Notes under the pieces: generated by a model
The model's database searches: none
Told to the model about the DNA's origin: nothing
What the model saw: only the letters and a program-made list of their open reading frames with translations
In this document: positions 8,324 to 16,300 of the stretch, one piece after another
How the letters are laid out: every line of letters begins with the position of its first letter
Numbering within the stretch: the stretch's first letter is position 1
Assembly: GCA_963678485.1 (NCBI GenBank)
Contig: OY782882.1
Span: 2,666,001-2,730,000, forward strand
DNA from: CALGYY01 sp963678485
GTDB lineage: Bacteria > Bacteroidota > Bacteroidia > Bacteroidales > CAIWKO01
DNA: 64,000 nt
Reading direction: 5' to 3'
Translations under genes and position numbers: made by a program

Positions 8324-9433
8324 TTAGTCTTCCATATCTGCAAGCAGATTCACTGCCTGACTGCTATAATAGCTGTTTTGTGCAAGATCGGTCAAGATGG
8401 TTCGAGCGGCATTTTCGTTGCCCAGCTTAAGATAGCATAACGCCAGGTACCATTGAAAATCGCCTTGTAATGTTGTTTCACCAATACCGCCGACTTTATT
8501 TAGTTCAGTAATTGCCTTTTCGTATTGTCCGGTTTCCATAGCCGAAATCCCGCCGAATAGGCAGGCAGGGACATAGTTCATATCATTGGCCGGAATTGAA
8601 GAAAATGTTGAATAGGCTGCTTCAAAATCTTTTGCAGCGTAGAAGTCGACTGCCTGTGAGAAGGGGTCGTTTTCTGAAGCTTGCACTCCACGCATTTCCG
8701 TTGGCGCCTGCAAGGGTTCATAATACGAAGCGTATAAAGAATCATTGGAACTCTTGCTCAACAGCAGTATCCATATTAGTGTACATGATATGAGAACAAC
8801 GATGGTTGCTGCAATACTGAATAACCAGAAGCGAGTGATCTTAAATGAACGCGGTTTCCGAGCTTTGCTATTTCCTTTTTTAGAACTGACTTCCGTCAAT
8901 GGAATTTCTGTGTGTTTTAATGAGGCCTCTTCGCTGTGTTTTTTATATAAATAATCATCCACAGTGGAATCAATCGAAAGGAAAATTTCGAACACATCAA
9001 GAACCCGTTGCTGAAGGATTTCAATTTCTTTAGCATCCAGATTATGATCTTTGAATTTATTGATGTTTGTACTGGTCAACATTTCATCTACTAATTCCGG
9101 GTAGAAGATTGCTTCGGTTTTGAGCCATTGAATGGCCTTGGAATCGGCATGGTCAGCAACATAAGAAAGAATATTTCTTAAGGTATCGACCAGTTCGCGG
9201 TTTTCGGGCATGCTCCATTCATTCAATAGCATATCGTCCATAAACGCTTCTTCTTGTTGAATTACAGCATCAATTTGTTCGCTATGTTCAGTTCCAAAAG
9301 AAATCAGTTCCTGGCGTAACTTTACGGAGCCTGCCAGATGTGGATTTTCTTTAAGCATGGCTTCGAAGCGGCGGCGTTCTTCCTCTGGCATCAAACCCTG
9401 CAAATATCTATCAATTTGGTCAGAAGTTTCCAT
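8324..9433 (-). CDS. Putative membrane anti-sigma factor with TPRs
   Basis: 369 residues. The N-terminus IDRYLQGLMPEEERRRFEAM resembles the N-terminal motif of Bacteroidota anti-sigma/TPR proteins that bind ECF sigma factors. A basic stretch (KKGNSKARKPRSFKITR) precedes one transmembrane helix at about 202-225, so the N-terminus is cytoplasmic. Residues 226-255 look like a flexible linker and 256-369 contain TPR repeats (AVDFYAAKDFEAAYSTF, ALCYLKLGNENAARTIL) in the periplasm. Its ATG lies one base after the sigma stop codon, so the two are translated together. I see no zinc-binding motif of the ZAS type. A plausible model is that the sigma factor is held at the membrane until the TPR part or linker is cut or bound. 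Confidence 0.72.
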   Translation of the reverse strand: METSDQIDRYLQGLMPEEERRRFEAMLKENPHLAGSVKLRQELISFGTEHSEQIDAVIQQEEAFMDDMLLNEWSMPENRELVDTLRNILSYVADHADSKAIQWLKTEAIFYPELVDEMLTSTNINKFKDHNLDAKEIEILQQRVLDVFEIFLSIDSTVDDYLYKKHSEEASLKHTEIPLTEVSSKKGNSKARKPRSFKITRFWLFSIAATIVVLISCTLIWILLLSKSSNDSLYASYYEPLQAPTEMRGVQASENDPFSQAVDFYAAKDFEAAYSTFSSIPANDMNYVPACLFGGISAMETGQYEKAITELNKVGGIGETTLQGDFQWYLALCYLKLGNENAARTILTDLAQNSYYSSQAVNLLADMED

Positions 9434-9434
9434 G

Positions 9435-10019
9435 TTAGTTTTGTTTTAACAGTTTGAATTTAGGATCCTGTTTTATTTTGTTCTCAAGATATTTTATGCA
9501 AATGGATTTTCTTTTGTAATAATAATTAACGGTAAGCCCCATTTTTTCAGAAATATCTTGAGGTTTGCTGCGATTAAAAAATTCACGTAAGATTAATTTG
9601 CACTCATGTCCCATTCGTATAAAATGATTCCAGTATAAATCGTAGCGCTGCTGAAGCTTGTGTTGCATGTCGACATCTACACTATAATCATAACATACAA
9701 ATTCCTTCACACAATTCTTCATAAGGTTCTTACGCATCATTTCCTTGTTCCAAAGATTTTTGGCGATAGCTACAAGATACGCTTTAGGATTTTCCTTTGA
9801 ATAGAGGTTTTCCAGATTTTTATGTGAAGAGATTATGACAAACGTTTCCTGAAGCAGATCGTTTACATCCTGCTCAATTCCACCTCTGCTGATGACAAAC
9901 TCCTTGACGATGGCATAGACATCAGCGTATAACAGATGGTACACTTCTTTCTGCGAAAGGACGGCTGTTAATTCTGATGATTGTGTCATCACCTCCTCAC
10001 TGCAATGAATGCTATCCAT
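9435..10019 (-). CDS. ECF-type RNA polymerase sigma factor
   Basis: 194 residues. A region 2-like segment is present at about 40-95 (DVNDLLQETFVIISSHKN, YLVAIAKNLWNKEM), where DxxDLLQETF is the core-binding pattern of ECF sigma factors. A region 4-like helix-turn-helix is at about 135-180 (ILREFFNRSKPQDISEKMGL). The ATG at 10019 is the first start; another at 9989 would remove ten residues. An AGGAGGTG sequence overlaps the second ATG but is too close to serve it. A -7 element TATATTTG lies at 10057-10064. The sigma factor is followed directly by its putative anti-sigma gene and is divergent from the exported beta-helix gene, a likely target. Confidence 0.85.
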   Translation of the reverse strand: MDSIHCSEEVMTQSSELTAVLSQKEVYHLLYADVYAIVKEFVISRGGIEQDVNDLLQETFVIISSHKNLENLYSKENPKAYLVAIAKNLWNKEMMRKNLMKNCVKEFVCYDYSVDVDMQHKLQQRYDLYWNHFIRMGHECKLILREFFNRSKPQDISEKMGLTVNYYYKRKSICIKYLENKIKQDPKFKLLKQN

Positions 10020-10056
10020 ACGTTATGATTTTTGAAAGCCATTAATTCTGTCACAA

Positions 10057-10064
10057 CAAATATA
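10057..10064 (-). promoter_or_regulatory. -7 promoter element TATATTTG, sigma operon
   Basis: Read leftwards, TATATTTG matches TAnnTTTG exactly and lies 37 bases before the sigma ATG. The tandem dyads at 10159-10196 lie about 95 bases further upstream. Confidence 0.5.
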
Positions 10065-10158
10065 TAATATTTTCATAAGAAATAGGTGATTTTTTTTCAA
10101 AAATATTCCCAAAATGTGCACTATTAGCCGAAATCAGGACTTAAGGTCAAATTGCAAT

Positions 10159-10196
10159 AGGTCAATAGACCTGATTAAATACAGACAATAGTCTGT
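10159..10196. promoter_or_regulatory. Tandem operator-like dyads, site 1
   Basis: Two dyads: AGGTCAATAGACCT (10159-10172) and ACAGACAATAGTCTGT (10181-10196), with centres 23 bases apart, about two helical turns. The second abuts the -33 TTG (10196-10198) of the promoter for the gene at 10264, the position of a class II activator site. The same pair, with the same offset, is at 30969-31004. A half-site AGGTCAAAT lies just upstream at 10144. Confidence 0.6.
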
Positions 10197-10227
10197 TGTT
10201 ATAAGTTTGTTAATCATAGTATTTTTG
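10196..10227 (+). promoter_or_regulatory. Promoter of the beta-helix gene
   Basis: -33 TTG at 10196-10198 and -7 TATTTTTG at 10220-10227, 21 bases apart. The leader is about 30 bases and contains the AAAACCAC motif before the ATG at 10264. Confidence 0.55.
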
Positions 10228-10263
10228 ATTTAATTATTTGATTCACAAACTAAAACCACACCC

Positions 10264-12063
10264 ATGAAATCAATTATGCACCCCGCATGCATGTCAGTTC
10301 TATTGCTGGCGGCTATTTTCATTGGCCTGAGCCCTTCTGCGAAAGCTCAGGTGAAAGTTGGGAATAACCCCAACACCATCGATAACAATTCGCTTTTTGA
10401 AATGGAAACTACGAACAAGGGTCTATTACCTCCACGTGTTGCCCTTAATAGCTCAAGCTCTGCTTCGCCGCTAACTGCACCTGTTCCATCAGGTATGACC
10501 GTTTTTAGCATTGGTGGAACATTAACCGATGGCTATTATTTTTGGAACGGGTCCAAATGGATTCGCCTCATAACAAGCGATTATAGTAATGGTCTTGTAG
10601 CTAAAACCTCTAGTTGCACTTTACTGAAAACTGAAACCTTGGTATTGGCAAGTAACGATATTACGTTAACACTTCCAACCATTACGTCTGATGACAATGG
10701 TTTGTCTATTACCATTAAAAACAATGGTACATATACTGATTATGTTACTATAACAGGAGCTACGCAGGATAATCTTTCGAATTCCTATCTAACAAGATAC
10801 CAGTCGCGCACTTTTGTGGCGTATAATTCAGTATGGATAATTAAAGACAGGGAACCAAGGGCAACAAATATTTTTGATGTTGGGCCACAGTCGAGCTGGA
10901 CAACGATTGCACAGGTTGTAGATTTTTTGAATGAGCATATATCTTCAGCCACAGTAGTACGTTTTGCCAGCGGATCCTATACTGTGGCGGCTACGCAGAT
11001 AATTAACTTTGCTTATCCTGTTACCTTTCAAGGATTGTCTTATGGAACAACGACCTTCGGTCCTGCAAGCGGACTTTCAGGTTTACCTATGTTTGATTGT
11101 CGCTCAGAGTGCTATTTTAAAATGCTGATGTTTGATGCAACAACCTTAGCTGGATATGGCTCATCATCAGGAGAGGATGCAATTCAACTTAAAGGTAGCA
11201 AAAAGTACAACGAGATTAAGGACTGTACCTTCGAAGGCTTCCATAACGCAATAAAGATAGCTTCAAACGCTGAATTGTGGCTCTTTGAGTGCGATATAAT
11301 TTCATCAAAATTGAATGGTATTTTGCTTCAGTGTGCAAGTGGAGATAGTACTAAATTACGCGTTTCAGAAACTGATTTCATGGAATGTCCAACAGGTGTG
11401 AACATGGATCAGGGAACAAAAATTATCGTACAACTTGATTTGGGTGCGTACGATAATATCAATGGTACGGATACATGCATCAGGTATAATCCTGTTCAAT
11501 GCACATTTGCTAAAATGCAAATCAATTATAATGCATGGAATAACATTGGTGGTTTTCTTTCAGGCTTTGATTTTTCACGTTCCGATGGTCGCGATGCCAA
11601 TGCATATATTGAATCTAATGCAGGAATTGAGGATAAGAATCCTCATGTGAAAATTAACGTCAGGAATAATACTACTAAAACTATTATAACTGTCGCCAAC
11701 TCTTGGTATAAAGCAAATTGGACAAATACTACGGTATATCCATGCAAATGGCAGGTCACAAATAATTACATAAAATATCTGCAAGATAATAAGCGCGATG
11801 TGGTTGCCTACATTACAGGGAATATTATGTGTAATGCAAGCCATACTGTTTCGATTGGCTTAGTTAAAAATGGAGTATCAACAACACGCTATGGAGAATG
11901 TGATCTTAGGATTACCACTGCCAGCCAGCCATTTCAGTTTGCAACGGTTATCTATCTTGAAGATGTAAAAAAGAGTGATTATTTTGAATTGTATTGCACA
12001 GCAACAGGAAGCTCTGATGAAGTTACATTTCAGGATGTGCAATGGTTCACAGAAGTAAAATAG
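10264..12063 (+). CDS. Secreted beta-helix-like protein
   Basis: 599 residues. The signal peptide ends at about residue 29 (SPSAKAQ). Residues 30-65 (VKVGNNPNTIDNNSLFEMET, then NKGLLPPRVAL) match a segment common at the N-terminus of Bacteroidota exported proteins with tail-fibre-like domains. About 210-420 looks like a right-handed parallel beta-helix of the pectate-lyase type: repeated short strands and turns such as NEIKDCTFEGFHNAIKIASN and ELWLFECDII. About 450-599 resembles a C-terminal beta-sandwich. No sorting domain for type IX secretion is evident. It is transcribed away from the sigma gene and has a well-formed promoter with an operator-like pair in front, so it is a candidate output of the sigma system. 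Confidence 0.72.
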   Translation: MKSIMHPACMSVLLLAAIFIGLSPSAKAQVKVGNNPNTIDNNSLFEMETTNKGLLPPRVALNSSSSASPLTAPVPSGMTVFSIGGTLTDGYYFWNGSKWIRLITSDYSNGLVAKTSSCTLLKTETLVLASNDITLTLPTITSDDNGLSITIKNNGTYTDYVTITGATQDNLSNSYLTRYQSRTFVAYNSVWIIKDREPRATNIFDVGPQSSWTTIAQVVDFLNEHISSATVVRFASGSYTVAATQIINFAYPVTFQGLSYGTTTFGPASGLSGLPMFDCRSECYFKMLMFDATTLAGYGSSSGEDAIQLKGSKKYNEIKDCTFEGFHNAIKIASNAELWLFECDIISSKLNGILLQCASGDSTKLRVSETDFMECPTGVNMDQGTKIIVQLDLGAYDNINGTDTCIRYNPVQCTFAKMQINYNAWNNIGGFLSGFDFSRSDGRDANAYIESNAGIEDKNPHVKINVRNNTTKTIITVANSWYKANWTNTTVYPCKWQVTNNYIKYLQDNKRDVVAYITGNIMCNASHTVSIGLVKNGVSTTRYGECDLRITTASQPFQFATVIYLEDVKKSDYFELYCTATGSSDEVTFQDVQWFTEVK

Positions 12064-12065
12064 AA

Positions 12066-13289
12066 TTATCGGGGTAAAGTAAAATAGAAGGTTGCACCTT
12101 CCATGACTTTACTTTCAGCCCATACCCGGCCACCATGTTTGTGAATAATTCGCTGCACTAACGCCAGCCCTACTCCGGTTCCCGGGTAGTCGCTGGCTGC
12201 GTGTAGCCGCTGAAATACACCAAACAACTTGTTGTAATATTTCATGTCGAAGCCGATACCATTATCATGGACATAATAGGTCACGTTTTCCTTTTGTATG
12301 GTAGCTCCGATTTCAATACATGGATGTTCTTTGGTAGCAGAGTACTTTATCGCATTTGATAAGAGATTCATCCACACCTGATCCATCATAGCCGCATCTC
12401 CTTGTGTTGAGGGGATATTGGATAACTTAAACTCGATGTCGGAAGTTGATTTGCCTTCGGTTATTTCTTCAAAAATACTTCGCGCTTGTTTCTCCATGTT
12501 AATGGGAGTGCGCATAATTTCGCTACGGCTCAGCTGCGAAAACTCAAGTAAGTTTGTGATGAGTGTCGCCATTCGTTGAGAGTTGTTGCGAATGTTTTTT
12601 AACAGCTTTTTACCCTCATTATCCAGTACATTTTCGTAGTCATCCAGCAATATCATGGAATACCCGTCGATGGCACGTAGCGGAGCTTTCAGGTCGTGAG
12701 AGACGGAATAACTGAACGCTTCAAGTTCTTTATTAGAAAACTCTAATTGCTCTGTACGCTCTTCAATTCGGTGCTGAATTTCTTCAACCAACTTGTTTAA
12801 CTGAGTGTTCAGCAGACGCACTTTCTCATCAGCAATAACCCGTTCTGTTATGTCTGTAAACAATACTGCAAACTGTCCCGGCAACGGGCAATATGCTGCA
12901 ATATGATAATGTTTATTAATGGCTTTAGAATAATTGTCGAAATGCAGCGATTTTCCTGTAAGTGCAACCTGACCATACGTTTCAATCCAATAAGGTTCTA
13001 GATCCGGCATTATCTCCAGCACTGTCTTTCCAATGGTTGTTTGTGCATCCATACCCGTGAGTTTCTCAAAGGCAGGATTCATCTCTAAAAAGCGATAATT
13101 TACGGGCCTTCCGTTTTCATCACAGATAATCTCGTGCAGGCAAAAACCTTCCAGCATCTCAGTAAAGAGCTTGCGGTAATTGATGGTTCCGGAATTCCCC
13201 GGGACAAATACCTTTTTTTCAGTACGGTCAGTTTTTAAATCCTGATTAATCGGATCGGGCATTAAGGTATTGTTTTGGCAATCTCGCAA
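12066..13289 (-). CDS. PAS-domain sensor histidine kinase
   Basis: 407 residues, no membrane segment, so cytoplasmic. Residues about 38-152 are a PAS domain (LFTEMLEGFCLHEIICDENG, ending FTDITER). A coiled coil follows at 153-190. The HisKA dimerisation domain has the phosphorylated His198 in SYSVSHDLKAPLRAIDGY, and the ATPase domain shows the N box NLLSNAIKYSA, G1 DNGIGFD, F box FGVFQRLH and G2 GTGVGLA. No receiver is attached and no regulator gene is adjacent. The protein resembles the kinases at 26305-30385, so it may feed the same regulator. Its stop lies two bases from the stop of the convergent beta-helix gene. Confidence 0.9.
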   Translation of the reverse strand: MRDCQNNTLMPDPINQDLKTDRTEKKVFVPGNSGTINYRKLFTEMLEGFCLHEIICDENGRPVNYRFLEMNPAFEKLTGMDAQTTIGKTVLEIMPDLEPYWIETYGQVALTGKSLHFDNYSKAINKHYHIAAYCPLPGQFAVLFTDITERVIADEKVRLLNTQLNKLVEEIQHRIEERTEQLEFSNKELEAFSYSVSHDLKAPLRAIDGYSMILLDDYENVLDNEGKKLLKNIRNNSQRMATLITNLLEFSQLSRSEIMRTPINMEKQARSIFEEITEGKSTSDIEFKLSNIPSTQGDAAMMDQVWMNLLSNAIKYSATKEHPCIEIGATIQKENVTYYVHDNGIGFDMKYYNKLFGVFQRLHAASDYPGTGVGLALVQRIIHKHGGRVWAESKVMEGATFYFTLPR

Positions 13290-13378
13290 TGCGCACTATA
13301 GCCATTATCGCTGTAAATATACAAAATAAGTGATTGTGCATACCTTACCTATCAGAATATTTCCTCCAAAAGGAAATT

Positions 13379-16300
13379 TTAGTGCAGCAACACTACCTGA
13401 CCTGTATATTCCTTAAGCAATCCAGGAGCTTCAGTGAGATGAATCTGCCAGGTATATACCCCGTCCACCGACATCTGATTTCTTGAAAAACCATCCCATC
13501 CCCGTTGTAAATCATGAGTGGTGAAAATCTCTTCTCCCCAACGGTTATAAATGGTCATACTATAGTTGCTGACTCGTTCTGGTAGACGCCATGCTGGACC
13601 AAAGGATTCATTTAGCCCGTCATCATTCGGTGTAAAGGCGTTGGGCATGTAAAATAGTTCCGGATATTCCATGGTGACTTGTATTTTTGCAGTATCAGTA
13701 CATGAGTGTTCGTCGCTCACAATGAGTGACACAGTATAGACACCAGTGTTTTCGTATAAATGACTTACTTGAGTTTCTCCATTCTGTCCGTGCTGATCAC
13801 CAAAGTCCCATGACCATGAAACGGCGTTTTCTGAAGCATCGGTAAAAATGAAGTTTTGTGATTCGTAGAGATAATCTGCATTTGCAGTAAATGCTGCAAC
13901 TGGTCCTGCAATTTCATTAACGATGTACGATGAGCTTATCGAGCACCATTGATTGCTTACTGTTACGTCGTAAGTTCCTGCTGCAACCGGCGAGAGTACA
14001 TTGGATGTTTCACCCGTATTCCATAAATATGAGGTGCCTCCGGTGAGTGTTATGGAACCATCTCGGCGACCGCAGGTTTCTTCCGTTATTGCAGCGGCGA
14101 GTAGCGGAGTTGGGTGCATGTTTACCACGATTTGCTCTGTTACTGTTCCGCATTGATTATAGGCTTGAACTTCGTATGTGGATGAAGCTTCGGGATATAC
14201 TGCTATGCTTTGATCAGAGGAACCGGTACTCCACAAATAGCCATCAATATAATTGCCATTGGCTGTTAGTTGTACCGGGCTTCCCGGACATACAATAGTA
14301 TCGTTATTTGACCAAACAGCGGGCATATCAACAACATGTATACTTATACTATCTGTGGCGCTTCCGCAATGATGGCTGTCGATAGCAGTTACCCAAAGCA
14401 CGGTATCATTAGTGGGTTGAATGGTTGTTGAGATATGGTTATTTCCATTACTCCAATACCAGTATGAATCAGCAAGGCCTTGTGCAATGAGGGTTACAGA
14501 TTGTCCCTGGCAAAGGGTGGTGTCGTTTCCAATCGTAGCAAAAGCCGAGGGATATACGTTTACAGACACAACATCAGTTGCAGTTCCGCATTGATGAGGA
14601 TCGGTAACAGTTACAACATAGCTCGTAGTTGATGTTGGTGCAACGGTGGTTTGAGCATCGGATGTATTGTTGCTCCATTGAAAGCTTGAGCCAGGAAGTC
14701 CGCTTGCAGTAAGCTGTGTCTGTGTTCCCGGACAAATGCTTTCGTTCTGACCTGCTTCAGCAAAGGGAAGGTCGTAAGTAGTAACAGTTGTTTGAGCTGT
14801 TGCCATCCCACAAATATTGGTAACACTCACACTGTATGTTGTAGTTTGTGTCGGGCTAACCAGAATCGAAGGTTGCACAGAACCATTACTCCACAGGTAA
14901 GTGCTGTTTGATGGACCCTTCACCAAAATACTTACTGGTGAACCCGGACAAACAGAAGTATCGTTGCTGCTGCTTGCAGAGGCGGGTGCATTAAAATGCA
15001 AATTAATGGTGTCGGTCAGATAACAAAGATCAGCATAGGTTACATGAACAGTATACGTTCCCTGATGTGTTGCAGCATAAACTGGTCCTTCAAAGCCATC
15101 CTGCCATTGAAAAGAAACGCCACCAATAAAGTTATAGGTATCGATATTAAGAGTGTCGCCGGGACAGATATATGCATTGTCGACAAGACCAAAAACGTAA
15201 CCGGGACCAGTACCGAAAATCCATCCTGAATTTCCGGAGATATTCGTACTATAATTTCCAGCATAAAAGGTTGCTCCACCGATCGCCTGTTGGTCGTGCA
15301 TTTCAACGTAGGCGGCTGAAACCGTTCCTGTTGATTTAAGGAATGTTGATGGAGATCCCGGCTGACTTGATTTGAGTGTTATTGGGAAACAGCCATTACC
15401 ACAGAGGTCCAGCTTTTTGTTGATGGTTTGAGTAAGACCTGATTCCATCGTGTAGGTTTTCGCTGGGAAGAAGCTTAGTGTGTCGAAGGTATTTGCACCC
15501 CAGATTTTTCCATTGCTGCGAAAGAAAACCCTGTTGTAATTGCATGTTGAATAAATATTTTTTATTTCTGAGCAGGCAAGACTATCTGTAAAGTATACAT
15601 TGTGGAAAGTAAGTGAACCAGCGCCGGAGTTGGTCATTCCACCATTAGCACCTGGGAAGGTTATGGTTGATGTACCTGCCTGAAGATTTAAGTTTTGAGG
15701 AACAACGTACCATGCTGTGACATCATTCGCGGTAAATTGTATGTTTGAATGTCCAAGAGAGAACGTACGGTTAAAAGGATAAATGCTGATAAAACTATTA
15801 CAAATTAAGTCGTAATCGTTAGTGGCAAGCTTTCCGCGATATAGGTAAAGTGCTTTTGATAAATGGAGATTATCATTTAATGACCACTCTCCCTGGTCTC
15901 CATTAAAAATAAGCTGAGAACAAAGTGTAAGAGATGCTGTAGTAACAGTATTTCCTGCATCATTAGCAAGAAAATAAATATTGCCCTCATTCAGATAATG
16001 CATGTTTGTGCAGAGTTGGAGCGAGCCATAGATCATCAAACTGTTTGCGCCCATACCCGCAAATGTTGGCTGATATGCAACATTATCCCAGGTCATATCA
16101 TGGCAGAAGGCATAGAATGAACCGATATATGCGGTTTCTCCATTGTGATCAAAGGAGGCACTATCGAAGATGACATTATCGGTTGGATTTGGAACACATT
16201 CACCACCCACTCCACCTGAGGTCAGTGACCAATGTGATGCTTCATTCCAGGAACCGCTGCCCCCAACCCAATATAAATCGCGTGGGGTATTCGTAGTAAT

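Noticed and set aside
4717..10019. A type III-E CRISPR system, because of TPR-CHAT and sigma factor
   Set aside because: No CRISPR array, no gRAMP-like effector, and the TPR-CHAT protein has a signal peptide and membrane anchor, unlike the cytoplasmic Craspase subunit.
10264..12063. Prophage tail fibre
   Set aside because: It has a signal peptide and no phage genes nearby; the tail-fibre-like segment is common in exported Bacteroidota proteins.
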